Source: JBBSAT01 sp044223665 (lineage in GTDB: Bacteria; Myxococcota_A; Polyangia; Polyangiales; Sandaracinaceae). From it: a DNA stretch of 64,000 nt. Shown piece after piece: positions 18,872 to 27,767 of this stretch (positions are counted from its first letter, which is position 1; each line of letters starts with the position of its first letter). The stretch lies in assembly GCA_044223665.1 (NCBI GenBank), contig JBGALT010000024.1, positions 1 through 64,000 on the forward strand, given 5' to 3'. The translations under genes and the position numbers were made by a program. The notes under the pieces are model-generated. The model saw only the letters and a list, made by a program, of their open reading frames with translations, made no database searches and was not told where the DNA came from.

Positions 18872-20833
18872 ATGGAGCTCGTTCGTTCGTGGGTCGGGGT
18901 GGCGGTGATGGGCGCGCTCGCGCTCGGATGTGGGCCGGAGACGGCGTGCCCGTCGGGGCTCGTACTGGGGGAGGGCGGGCGCTGCGTGAGCGCCGGAGAC
19001 GGAGGCCCCTCCCAGCGGGACGGCGGGATGCCGCAGCCGGATGGAGGGCCGAGCGAAGCCGACGCGGGCATCGGCCCCGACGGTTGTGCGCTTCGGCCGT
19101 TCTACGGCGATGCCGACGGGGACGGCCACGGCGATCCCGCAGCATCGGCGTTCGCGTGCGAGATGCCCGTCGGCTTCGTGGCGAGCGGGGACGACTGCGA
19201 CGACACGTGTGTGGACTGCCACCCGGGCTCGACGGATGTCTGCGGCGATGGGATCGATCAGGACTGCGACCTCATGATCGACGAAGACGCGGTGCCGACC
19301 TCGTACTACCCGGACGCCGACGGCGACGGGCACGGCGACGCGAGCGGCACACCGATGATGACGTGCACCCCGCCTGCCGGATACGTCGCGTCGCACGACG
19401 ACTGCGACGACGCGAGCGCGATGCGCGCGCCTGGCCGCACCGAGACGTGTGACGCGGCCGACGACGACTGCGACGGCGCCGCCGACGACACGTTCGCCTG
19501 TGTCCGAGGCGCCGCCACGACGTGCACGACGAGCTGCGGAACGATGGGCACGGGCCTGTGCACGTCGACCTGCGTGGCGCCCTCGGCGGCCGCGTGCAGC
19601 CCGCCCGTCGAGACCTGCAATGGTCTGGACGAAGACTGCGATGGCCTGGCCGACGACGGGCTCGGCGTCCTCGGGGCGCCGGTGACCGGGATCGCCGCGG
19701 GGACGTCGACCGCGACGTCGCTGCTCGGCGCGCACCTCGTCACGACCGCGAGCGGCTACCAGCTCTTCGGGCAGAGCAGCAGCGGACTGTTCACGCAGAC
19801 GGTCGGCGCCGACGGAGCGCCACGGGGCAGTGTCTCGCCCCTTCCGGTCGCGCTCCAGCCGCTGCTCGGTCAGCCCGTGAGCATCCGGGCGGCCGGCTCC
19901 GACTTCGTCGTCGCCTACAACGCGATCACCGCGGGGTCGATCACGCTCGGCGTCGTGAACCCGAGCGGCGGACAGCGCTTCGTCTCGGCCGTGGCTCCGC
20001 CGTCCGGACAGGACGGATCGCGGCGCGCCCTCATCGCGAGCGCGGACGGCACCTGGGCCACGTTGTACGCGAGCACGCGAACCGCGTCGCCGCCCTACTC
20101 GTACTCGATCTACCGCGTACGCGTGAACATCTCCGGCAGCGCGCCGGCCATCGGCGGCTGGGCGCGCGTGGTCTCGGACCTCGGCCCCGCGACCGTGTTC
20201 GACGTCGTCGAGACCGACGCGGCCGACTACCTCGCCTACCTCGACGCGACCGGTGCGCTGCGGTTGGCGATCGCCCCGCACGGCGCCGCGACGAGCCCGG
20301 CCGCTGCCGTGCTCGGGACCGTCGTCTCGCCCGGCAGCGTCGCCGCGATCGCGATCGCCGCGATGAACCCGGCGATGCCTGCCGACACGGCGAATCCGCT
20401 CGGCGTCACCTGGCAAGACACCGCGGCTGCGAGCAGCCCGACGACCCATCTCGCGAGCGCGTGGGGCACGACCGCCGCCACGTTCGAGCACGGGATTGCG
20501 CTCGATCTACCGGGCGGGCGTGGTCGAGCAAGCCTCTCGAACGCCAGCGTGTTCTCGCGCTGGGTCGGGATCGTCGCGGTGTCGAGCGCGTCGAGTGGCC
20601 CGCGGGGCGAGCACTGGCTGCTCGTGTCGTCCGACGTCGACGACGCGATTCGAGCGTGGGAGGTCGAGAACCAGACGGCGCGCACGCTCTCGGTCACGAG
20701 CCCGCGCCCCACGGGCGACGGCGACGTCGAGATCGCCTCGACGTCCACGGGCGCGCGGATCGCGATCGCGACCGACGACGGGATGAGCGCGACCGCGGAC
20801 GGGGTCGTCACGCGGCAGCTCGGCTGCCGCTGA
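18872..20833 (+). CDS. MopE-like metal-binding repeat lipoprotein (second tandem copy)
   Basis: 653 residues. Signal with lipobox ALGC, then the same opening CPSGL...GEGGRCV module as its neighbour, a D/G/P linker, MopE-type modules (FYGDADGDGHGD, GDDCDDTCVDCHPG, CDAADDDCDG, NGLDEDCDGLADD), a beta-rich C-terminal region and the terminal RQLGCR shared with the first copy. The shared start, order and end indicate tandem duplication followed by divergence. A GGAGG lies 7 nt before the ATG. Probably a surface lipoprotein with metal-stabilised modules. Confidence 0.82.
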   Translation: MELVRSWVGVAVMGALALGCGPETACPSGLVLGEGGRCVSAGDGGPSQRDGGMPQPDGGPSEADAGIGPDGCALRPFYGDADGDGHGDPAASAFACEMPVGFVASGDDCDDTCVDCHPGSTDVCGDGIDQDCDLMIDEDAVPTSYYPDADGDGHGDASGTPMMTCTPPAGYVASHDDCDDASAMRAPGRTETCDAADDDCDGAADDTFACVRGAATTCTTSCGTMGTGLCTSTCVAPSAAACSPPVETCNGLDEDCDGLADDGLGVLGAPVTGIAAGTSTATSLLGAHLVTTASGYQLFGQSSSGLFTQTVGADGAPRGSVSPLPVALQPLLGQPVSIRAAGSDFVVAYNAITAGSITLGVVNPSGGQRFVSAVAPPSGQDGSRRALIASADGTWATLYASTRTASPPYSYSIYRVRVNISGSAPAIGGWARVVSDLGPATVFDVVETDAADYLAYLDATGALRLAIAPHGAATSPAAAVLGTVVSPGSVAAIAIAAMNPAMPADTANPLGVTWQDTAAASSPTTHLASAWGTTAATFEHGIALDLPGGRGRASLSNASVFSRWVGIVAVSSASSGPRGEHWLLVSSDVDDAIRAWEVENQTARTLSVTSPRPTGDGDVEIASTSTGARIAIATDDGMSATADGVVTRQLGCR

Positions 20834-20940
20834 GCCGAAGCCGGATCGGAAGTGGAGGCGGGCGCCGGATCGGCGCTCGCCTTCGCGCGCTCGGGGCTCG
20901 CCGACTCGACGTGCGCGCGCCGCCCGAGGATAGTCGCGCG

Positions 20941-22080
20941 ATGGACCTCGTGATCGAGCGCCTCGCCGGCCTGGTGCGCACCCCTTCGGTCTCGGCCGTC
21001 CGACCCGAGCTCGACATGCCCAACCGGGAGGTCGTCGACCTGCTCGCGGGCTGGCTCGAGCACGATGGGTTCACCGTCGAGATCCTCACGGTCGACGAGG
21101 GACGCAAGAAGGCCAACCTCGTCGCGACCAAGGGACGCGGCCCGGGCGGGCTCGTGCTCTCGGGGCACACCGACACCGTGCCCTTCGACGACGGCAAGTG
21201 GCGCAGCGACCCGTTCCGCCTGAGCGAGCGCGACGGGAACCTGTACGGCCTGGGCACCAGCGACATGAAGGGCTTCTTCCCCATCGCGATCGAGGCCGCG
21301 CGACGCGTGGAGGCGAGCGCGCTCCGCGAGCCGCTCGTCGTGCTGGCCACGTGCGACGAAGAGTGCGGGATGGCGGGGGCGCGCGCGCTCGTCGACGCGC
21401 GCCGCCCGAAGGCGCGCTCGGCGATCATCGGCGAGCCGACGAACCTCGTGCCGGTGCGCCTGCACAAGGGCGTCACGATGGGGCGCATCAAGCTCGTCGG
21501 GCGGAGCGGGCACTCGAGTGACCCCTCCCTCGGACGCAGCGCGCTCGAGGGGATGCGCGTGGTCCTGAACGAGCTCGCAGGCCTGCGCGACGAGCTCGGC
21601 CTCGCACACCGGAACGAGCGCCTCTCGCCGCCGGTGCCGACGATGAACCTCGGCAACGTGCACGGCGGCGACAACCCGAACCGCATCTGCGCCGAGTGCG
21701 AGCTGCAGTTCGACCTGCGCGTGCTGCCGGGGATGCGCGACGCCGACGTGCTGCGCGAGCTGCGCGCCCGCATCGAGCGAGCGCTCGACGGGAGCGAGCT
21801 CGCGATCGAGATGGACGAGCTGCACGCCGGCGTCCCCCCGTTCGAGACGCCGGCCGGAGCGGCCATCGTGAAGGCCGTCGAGGAGCTGACCGGCCACGCG
21901 GCCGAGGCCGTCTCGTTCGGTACCGAGGGCCCCTTCCTCAACGCGCTCGGGATGGAGACCATCGTGCTCGGTCCCGGGGACATCGCGGTCGCACACCAGC
22001 CGAACGAGTGCCTGCCGCGCGCGCGGATCGCGCCGATGATCGAGCTGCTGGAACGGACGATCCGGCGCCTCTGCGCCTGA
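20941..22080 (+). CDS. argE: Acetylornithine deacetylase (M20 family)
   Basis: 379 residues. M20 metallopeptidase fold with two-zinc ligands: H76-x-D78 in SGHTDTV, D108 in GTSDMKG, E140-E141 in CDEECG, E in IGEPT and a late AHQPNE histidine. A dimerisation domain (about 180-290) is present, with HGGDNPNRI. It should release ornithine from N-acetylornithine, or a closely related acyl-amino acid. The neighbour is an N-acetylglutamate synthase, which supports arginine biosynthesis via the linear route. The ATG at 20941 has no Shine-Dalgarno. Confidence 0.87.
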   Translation: MDLVIERLAGLVRTPSVSAVRPELDMPNREVVDLLAGWLEHDGFTVEILTVDEGRKKANLVATKGRGPGGLVLSGHTDTVPFDDGKWRSDPFRLSERDGNLYGLGTSDMKGFFPIAIEAARRVEASALREPLVVLATCDEECGMAGARALVDARRPKARSAIIGEPTNLVPVRLHKGVTMGRIKLVGRSGHSSDPSLGRSALEGMRVVLNELAGLRDELGLAHRNERLSPPVPTMNLGNVHGGDNPNRICAECELQFDLRVLPGMRDADVLRELRARIERALDGSELAIEMDELHAGVPPFETPAGAAIVKAVEELTGHAAEAVSFGTEGPFLNALGMETIVLGPGDIAVAHQPNECLPRARIAPMIELLERTIRRLCA

Positions 22081-22142
22081 AGGCGCGCACCCACCGAATC
22101 GTGGGGTCGAGAGCGAGCGGTTGTATTAGCGTTGCGCTCGAC

Positions 22143-23468
22143 GTGACCCAGCCTGCTTCGCCCGCGCCTTCCTTCGTCGAGCTCTTCCGCCTCGCAGCCC
22201 CCTACGTGCATGCCCACCGTGGCCGCACGTTCGTCGTCATGTTCGGCGGCGAGGCGGTCGTCGACCACGACTTCCCACACCTCGTGCAGGACCTCGCGCT
22301 CGTGCACTCGCTCGGCGTGCGGCTGGTCCTGGTGCACGGCAGCAAGCCGCAGATCGAGCGGCGCATGCGCGAGCGGAAGATCCCGCAGCGCTTCGCGGGC
22401 GACGTGCGCATCACCGATCGGGCGACCATGAGCTGCGTCGAGGACGCGGTCGGGAACATCCGCGGTCGCGTGGAGGGCCTGTTCTCGATGGGCCTGCCGA
22501 GCTCGCCGATGGCGAACGCGCGCCTGCGCGTGGCCTCGGGGAACTTCGTGACGGCACGGCCGCGCGGCGTGCGCGACGGCGTCGACTTCCAGTTCACCGG
22601 CGGCATCCGGCGCATCGACGCCGACGCGATCCGGCAGCGCCTGGACTCGGGCGCCATCGTGCTCGTCTCGCCGCTCGGCTACTCGCCCACGGGCGAGATC
22701 TTCAACCTCCAGTCGCACGAGGTCGCGGCCGCCACCGCCGCGGCGCTCGCCGCCGACAAGCTCGTCGCGCTGGTCGAGGGAAAGGGCGTCGTCGACAAGC
22801 GCGGGCGCGCCATCCCGCAGATCACGCCCAACGACGCCGAGACGCTGGCGGCGACCGCCAAGCACCTGCATCCCGACACCCGCAAGCACCTCAGCGCCGC
22901 GGCCCGCGCGTGCCGCGACGGAGTGCGCCGTACGCACCTCGTCGAGCGTCGCGTGGACGGCGCGGTGCTCCAGGAGCTGTTCACGCGCGAGGGCCGCGGG
23001 ACGCTGGTCACCCAGGAGGAGTACGAGGGAATCCGCGCCGCCCACAGCGAGGACATCCCCGGCATCCTCTCGCTGCTCGGGCCGCTCGAGGACGCCGGCT
23101 TCCTCGTGCGGCGCAGCCGCGAGACGATCGAGCACGAGCTCGACCGCTTCGTCGTCGTCGAGCGCGACGGTCTCATCATCGGCACGGCCGCGCTCGAGGC
23201 CTTCACCGAGGAGAAGACGGGCGAGCTCTACTGCCTCGCCGTCAACCCGCGCTACCGCGAGTCCGGCCGCGGCGAGCAGCTCGTCGAGTACGTCGTGGAT
23301 CGCGCGCGCGCGATGGGCCTCGAGAGCCTGTTCGTGCTCACCACGCAGACCGCGCACTTCTTCCGCGAGCGCGGCTTCGTGCCCGCGACCGTGCGCGCGC
23401 TCCCGGCTGCGCGCCGAGAGCGCTACGATCACCGCCGCCGGAGCAAGGTGCTCTTCCGCGAGCTGTGA
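22143..23468 (+). CDS. argA: Amino-acid N-acetyltransferase (N-acetylglutamate synthase)
   Basis: 441 residues. The amino-acid-kinase-like domain (about 10-290) has the ArgA signature FVVMFGGEAVVD, VHGSKPQIE and FTGGIRRID. A C-terminal GNAT acetyltransferase domain (about 295-441) has the acetyl-CoA loop NPRYRESGRGEQL. This is the bifunctional-looking ArgA architecture that makes N-acetylglutamate, the first step of arginine synthesis, and is often feedback-inhibited by arginine through the kinase-like domain. GTG start at 22143, 62 nt after argE. Two strong hairpins follow the stop. Confidence 0.9.
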   Translation: MTQPASPAPSFVELFRLAAPYVHAHRGRTFVVMFGGEAVVDHDFPHLVQDLALVHSLGVRLVLVHGSKPQIERRMRERKIPQRFAGDVRITDRATMSCVEDAVGNIRGRVEGLFSMGLPSSPMANARLRVASGNFVTARPRGVRDGVDFQFTGGIRRIDADAIRQRLDSGAIVLVSPLGYSPTGEIFNLQSHEVAAATAAALAADKLVALVEGKGVVDKRGRAIPQITPNDAETLAATAKHLHPDTRKHLSAAARACRDGVRRTHLVERRVDGAVLQELFTREGRGTLVTQEEYEGIRAAHSEDIPGILSLLGPLEDAGFLVRRSRETIEHELDRFVVVERDGLIIGTAALEAFTEEKTGELYCLAVNPRYRESGRGEQLVEYVVDRARAMGLESLFVLTTQTAHFFRERGFVPATVRALPAARRERYDHRRRSKVLFREL

Positions 23469-23473
23469 TTCTC

Positions 23474-23496
23474 AGGAGGGGCTGGGCGCCCCTCCT
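23474..23496 (+). terminator. Terminator-like hairpin after argA
   Basis: AGGAGGGGC-tgggc-GCCCCTCCT, a perfect 9-bp GC-rich stem six bases after the argA stop. No T-tract follows, as is usual in such GC-rich genomes. Confidence 0.6.
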
Positions 23497-23520
23497 CGCG
23501 AGACCGGCCGAGCCGGATCA

Positions 23521-23550
23521 AGGCGCGTGGCCGCTGCGGGCCACGCGCCT
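23521..23550. terminator. Bidirectional terminator-like hairpin
   Basis: AGGCGCGTGGCC-gctgcg-GGCCACGCGCCT, a perfect 12-bp stem in the gap between the convergent argA and the Met-rich Spo0M-like gene; suited to stop transcription from both sides. Confidence 0.65.
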
Positions 23551-23556
23551 ACCCGA

Positions 23557-24711
23557 TCACTTGTGGTGCTGCACCTGGTGGGGGGCGACCCACGCCGATG
23601 CGCCGAGCTTCGGGTCGGCCCAGTCGATCGCGACCATGCCGTTCTGCATGCCCACCACGCGGCCGGGGTGCCAGCCGCCGTGCTGCGGGTGCTGCGCCAT
23701 CACGTTGGCGCCCATCGCGAACGTGCCGCCCTTGGCGTGCGCATCGGCGCCCGGCTTGTGCGGCTCGCCCTTGTGCATGTTCATGTCGTGCGGCTTGTGC
23801 GCCCCCATGTCCTTCTGATGCATCGCGTCCTTCTGATGCATCGCGTCCTTCTGATGCATCATGTCCTTCTGGTGGCCCATGTCCTTGCCCATCATGGGCT
23901 GGCCCATCATCGGCTGCTGCATCTGGCCCATCATCGGCTGCCCCATCATCGGCTGGCCCATCATCGGCTGCTGCATCATCGGCTGCATCGGCTGGATCTG
24001 GTGCGGCTGCAGCCAAGTGGACTGCCCGAGGTTCGGGTCGTCCCAGTCGATGCCGATCATGCCGTTCTGGAGGGCGACGACGCGGCCGGGATAGGTCCCG
24101 CCCATCGGGTGCTGCCCCATCACCTGCTGGCCCATCTGCGGGGGACCGACCGGCGCCTGCATCATGGGCTGGCCCATCATGGGCTGCCCCATCATCGGCT
24201 GCTGCCCCATCATCGGCTGCCCCATCATCGGCTGCTGCCCCATCATCGCCTGCCCCATCATGGGCTGCCCCATGCCCATTCCCATGCCGGGCATCGAGCC
24301 ACCGAGCAGCTGCACGTCGGCGTTCGCGTGCTGATCCACCTCTCCGGGGATGTCGGCCGACGCGCTCACGCGGTAGTCGACCTGCCCACGCACCTCGGCG
24401 ACCATCTGCGGCGGCAGCTGGAACGAGAACTGGAACGGGCACGGCTGCCCCGGCTGCGCCTGGAACGGACCGCTCAGCGTCTGCTCGGGAACCACGTTCG
24501 TGGAGGTCGACCCGGCCGAGGGCTTGCCCGGCATCGCCGGCTGCTGCTGCGTCACCGTGAGGCGCACCTTGACGCTCGTGACGTTCTGCGCGCGGGTACC
24601 ACCCGTGAACGTCACGACGCCCGAGAGCATCCCGCCCGGCTGCACCTGCGGCGTCTGGAGCTGGAGGGTGAGCGATCCGCCACCCGCACCGAACATGTCG
24701 AAGAGTCCCAT
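23557..24711 (-). CDS. Spo0M/arrestin-like protein with Met-rich repeats and two SH3-like modules
   Basis: 384 residues, no signal peptide. Residues 1-140 look like a Spo0M (arrestin-fold) beta sandwich: MGLFDMFG start, SLTLQLQTP, GGMLSGVVTF, PFQFSFQLP. Then come two tracts of QPMMGQ-type repeats (about 140-195 and 250-285) and four MHQKD(A/M) repeats (about 290-315). Two near-identical modules of about 35 residues (GRVVALQNGMIGIDWDDP and GRVVGMQNGMVAIDWADP) interrupt and end the protein; they look like small SH3/agenet-type beta barrels. A GGAGG precedes the ATG. Met/His-rich tracts could bind copper or drive condensation; this is speculation. Confidence 0.75.
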   Translation of the reverse strand: MGLFDMFGAGGGSLTLQLQTPQVQPGGMLSGVVTFTGGTRAQNVTSVKVRLTVTQQQPAMPGKPSAGSTSTNVVPEQTLSGPFQAQPGQPCPFQFSFQLPPQMVAEVRGQVDYRVSASADIPGEVDQHANADVQLLGGSMPGMGMGMGQPMMGQAMMGQQPMMGQPMMGQQPMMGQPMMGQPMMQAPVGPPQMGQQVMGQHPMGGTYPGRVVALQNGMIGIDWDDPNLGQSTWLQPHQIQPMQPMMQQPMMGQPMMGQPMMGQMQQPMMGQPMMGKDMGHQKDMMHQKDAMHQKDAMHQKDMGAHKPHDMNMHKGEPHKPGADAHAKGGTFAMGANVMAQHPQHGGWHPGRVVGMQNGMVAIDWADPKLGASAWVAPHQVQHHK

Positions 24712-24868
24712 CCCGTCCTCCTTCTACTTTCCGTCGACGCCACGCCTGATGCGCGTCGTTGTACCATCGCCGCGCGTGCGGCTCGGGCATCCCCACCTGA
24801 AACGATCTGACAGTCGCACTTCGCGCGGCTCACGCGAGACGAGCCCGGGGACCGCGCGGCCGCTACTG

Positions 24869-24874
24869 TACCAT
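24869..24874 (+). promoter_or_regulatory. -10-like box of a probable leaderless gene
   Basis: TACCAT, 8 nt before the GTG at 24883; no Shine-Dalgarno between. Confidence 0.5.
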
Positions 24875-24882
24875 CGGCCCCG

Positions 24883-26514
24883 GTGCAGCGCGTGTCTCCA
24901 CGCATAGTGATCTCGTTCGTGATCGTGCGCGGCTCGCGCGCCGTGTCGGGAGCGATTCTCGCTGCGGCGCTGGCCCTCGTCGCCTTCGCGTCGCCCGCGC
25001 GAGGCGTCGCGCAGGCCGAGGGATTCCGCATCGATCGCTTCCGTCCCGCACCGAGCGCGGAGGACGGGCTCGGCGTGCAGTACGCGCGCACGCTCGGTCA
25101 CCTCGTCCCCACCGTCGGCCTGGTGGTCGACTACGCGCACGCTCCTCTGCTCGCCACCACCAGCGGCGGCGAGCGGGGCGAGATCGTCTCGCACCGGGTG
25201 CTCGCCCACGTCTCCGGCGCGCTCGGCCTCGGCGACTTCTTCGAGCTGCACGTCCGAGCTCCGATCGCGTTCTCGACGAGCGAAGAGCCGGTCGTCGGTG
25301 GGCTCCGCTTCACCGCGCCGGACACCGTCGCGCTCGGCGACGGCGCGCTCGGCGCATCCGTCGCGCTCATGTCGGAGGGGCGCCTCGGTCTCTCGCTCGG
25401 CCTGATGGCGGAGGCGCTCCTGCCGTGGGGAACGACCTCGTCCTACGCGAGCGACACCGACTTCTCGGCCCGTGGCCAGTTCCTGTTCAGCTACGCGCTG
25501 CGCGAAGTGACGTTCTCGCTGATGGTGGGCGGCCTCGGGCGGTTCGAGCGGCAGATCTCGGTCGCCCGCTCGGGCAGCGAGCTCGAGTACGCCGCGAGCA
25601 TCCTCTTGCCGGTGATCGCCGAGGTGGACTTGCTCGTCGAGGCCACCGGCGCGGTGGTGCTCACCGAAGGCCAGCGGCACCCGGCGCCCCTCGAGGCGAT
25701 GGCGGGCGGTCGCTTCCGGCTCGGCGCGGGGCTCTCGCTCGAGGCGGCGGTCGCGCTCGGCTTCTCGCAGGCGCCCGGCGTTCCCGACGTGCGCGCGCTC
25801 CTCGGCTTGCGCTGGATGCCGCCGCCCCCGCCGCCCGGCGACTCGGACGGCGACGGCATGCTGGATCCGGTCGACTCCTGTCCGCACCAGGCCGAGGACG
25901 AGGACGGCTGGGACGACCACGACGGCTGCATCGATCCCGACGACGACGGCGACGGCTGGATCGACGAAGACGACCCCTGTCCGCGCGACGCCGAGGACCG
26001 AGATGGCTACGAGGACGCGGATGGGTGTCCCGATCCGGACGACGACGGCGACGGCGTCCGCGACGCCGAGGACCAATGCCCTCGCCTTCCCGGCGCGGAC
26101 TTCCAGCACGGCTGCCCGCAGCTGATCGAGGTCGCGCCCGACCAGATCACCTTCTCGTGGCCGATCGAGTGGATCGAGGGCTCCTCGGTGATTCCGGTGA
26201 GCCTCGGCGGCGCGCTCGACGAGATGGCGAGCGCGATGAGCGTCGATCCGCGGCGATCGCGCTGGCGCATCGGCGTGCGCGCGATCACGGTCTCCCGTCG
26301 AGACGACGGCGCTGCGCTCGCGCTCGCCCGCGCCGAGGCGCTCGCGGCGGCGCTCGTCGAGCGTGGCATCGACGCGAGCCGCCTCGAGGCCGTGATGCTC
26401 CCGCCGACCGCGGCGAGCGAGGTCGAGATCACGAACCAAGGGCCGACGGCGGGCCATGCGGCACCGCCGCCGCGCCCGGTCGCGCCCGAGACGCCACCGC
26501 CGGTGCAGCCATGA
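24883..26514 (+). CDS. OmpA/TSP3-type outer membrane protein with degenerate C-terminal domain
   Basis: 543 residues. Long signal peptide (about 1-45), a large beta-strand-rich region (about 50-315) typical of an outer-membrane barrel, a PPPPP turn, then TSP3 calcium-binding repeats (about 322-405: DSDGDGMLDPVDSCP and following). The final region (about 410-520) sits where OmpA domains sit but lacks the GHTD and LSxxRA motifs, keeping only a helix like ALARAEALAAALVERGI. Peptidoglycan binding is therefore doubtful. The GTG at 24883 or the in-frame GTG at 24892 could start it; the -10-like box favours the first. Coupled by 4 nt to the NIDO gene. Confidence 0.85.
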   Translation: MQRVSPRIVISFVIVRGSRAVSGAILAAALALVAFASPARGVAQAEGFRIDRFRPAPSAEDGLGVQYARTLGHLVPTVGLVVDYAHAPLLATTSGGERGEIVSHRVLAHVSGALGLGDFFELHVRAPIAFSTSEEPVVGGLRFTAPDTVALGDGALGASVALMSEGRLGLSLGLMAEALLPWGTTSSYASDTDFSARGQFLFSYALREVTFSLMVGGLGRFERQISVARSGSELEYAASILLPVIAEVDLLVEATGAVVLTEGQRHPAPLEAMAGGRFRLGAGLSLEAAVALGFSQAPGVPDVRALLGLRWMPPPPPPGDSDGDGMLDPVDSCPHQAEDEDGWDDHDGCIDPDDDGDGWIDEDDPCPRDAEDRDGYEDADGCPDPDDDGDGVRDAEDQCPRLPGADFQHGCPQLIEVAPDQITFSWPIEWIEGSSVIPVSLGGALDEMASAMSVDPRRSRWRIGVRAITVSRRDDGAALALARAEALAAALVERGIDASRLEAVMLPPTAASEVEITNQGPTAGHAAPPPRPVAPETPPPVQP

Positions 26515-27767
26515 CGCACGCACGCTCGCTCTTCGTCTCGCTCGTGCTCGCCTCGCTCGCGGGCCAGCCCGGGCTCGCCGCCGCTCAGGCCGATCTGATC
26601 GTGGGCCTCGGTGGGCCGCTCGACTTCGGTGCCGGCGTGCTCGCCCGCGGCGACGACACGTCCTCACCGATGGCGATCGATCTCTCCCCGACGTTCCCGA
26701 GCGGCGTCGACTTCTTCGGCGGCCACTACACGTCGGTGTTCCTCAACGTCAACGGCAGCATCACGTTCGGCCGCTCGCTCGGCACGTTCACGCCCGAGTC
26801 GTTTCCCTTGCCCGCCTCGAGCGCACCGATGATCGCGGCGTGGTGGGGCGACGTCGACACGCGCGTCGTGCCGGCCGATCCCGACACGAACCTCGTCTAC
26901 TTCGGCGGCGACGCCACCCACTTCGTCTTCACGTGGATCGACGTCGGCTACTTCGACACGCACCTCGATCTCGCGAACGCGTTCCAGATCGTGCTCACCC
27001 CCGACGCCGGCGGCGCGCCGGGCGCGTTCGTCGCGGAGCTGCGCTACCACCGCTGCGAGTGGACGACCGGCGATGCGCCCTCGAGCGGCGGGCACATGGG
27101 CCTGGGCGGTATCGAGGCGCAGGCCGGCTTCGATGCGGCCGACGGAACGCACTTCGTCATGCTCCCCGGCTCGCGGACGCCGGAGGTGCTCGCGCTCTGC
27201 ACGAGCAGCAACGTGGGCAGCCCCGGCGTGTGGAGCTTGAACAGCGCGCCGAGCGAGCCCGTCTGCGGCAACGGCCTGCGCGAGACGGGCGAGGCCTGCG
27301 ACGACGGCAACCTCGAGCCGCACGACGGCTGCGACGAGCGCTGCGTCGTCGACACGCCCTGCTACACGCGGCTCGACGACGGCGGCGCGATCGTGCCCTT
27401 CGACGGCAGCTTCGAGACGGGCCTGCCCGACGCGGGAACCCCGCTCGCCGCCTGCCCGTTCGACGCCGGCCCGCCCGACGCCGGCCCCATGGACGCGGGG
27501 CCCCCCGACGCAGGGCTCGACGGTGGGCGGCGTGGTGACGCCGGCACCCGCTTCGATGCCGGCCCGATGGGCGACGGCGGGCGACGCGACGCGGGGACGA
27601 TCTCGCCCCCCACGATCGACGTCACCGGCAGTGGATGCGGCTGCCGCGCGGGCGGCCGCCGGCGGGACGGCTGCGGGCTCGCGCTGGGCGCGATGCTCGG
27701 CGTGCTGGTGCTCGCCCGCGCGCGTCAGCGATGGCGCGGCTGCGTGCAGATCTCCGGCGGTCGCTGA
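26511..27767 (+). CDS. NIDO-domain surface protein with MYXO-CTERM anchor
   Basis: 418 residues. Signal peptide (about 1-26). A NIDO-like domain (about 35-220) is recognisable from SVFLNVNGSITFG, PMIAAWWGDVDTR and FTWIDVGYF. Next is a myxobacterial Cys-rich repeat (CGNGLRETGEACDDGN, about 247-285) and a D-A-G-P linker. The C-terminus is a MYXO-CTERM sorting signal: GCGCRAGG, an Arg-rich stretch, a hydrophobic helix and basic end. Such proteins are thought to be processed and displayed on the outer surface. The ATG overlaps the upstream stop. Its 3' end overlaps the convergent lipoprotein gene by 43 nt. Confidence 0.87.
   Translation: MTHARSLFVSLVLASLAGQPGLAAAQADLIVGLGGPLDFGAGVLARGDDTSSPMAIDLSPTFPSGVDFFGGHYTSVFLNVNGSITFGRSLGTFTPESFPLPASSAPMIAAWWGDVDTRVVPADPDTNLVYFGGDATHFVFTWIDVGYFDTHLDLANAFQIVLTPDAGGAPGAFVAELRYHRCEWTTGDAPSSGGHMGLGGIEAQAGFDAADGTHFVMLPGSRTPEVLALCTSSNVGSPGVWSLNSAPSEPVCGNGLRETGEACDDGNLEPHDGCDERCVVDTPCYTRLDDGGAIVPFDGSFETGLPDAGTPLAACPFDAGPPDAGPMDAGPPDAGLDGGRRGDAGTRFDAGPMGDGGRRDAGTISPPTIDVTGSGCGCRAGGRRRDGCGLALGAMLGVLVLARARQRWRGCVQISGGR

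Noticed and set aside
24776..24907. Small leaderless gene after a TACCAT box
   Set aside because: TACCAT lies 8 nt before a GTG here, but the 43-codon product is basic, has no motif and overlaps the next promoter. The box may be chance.
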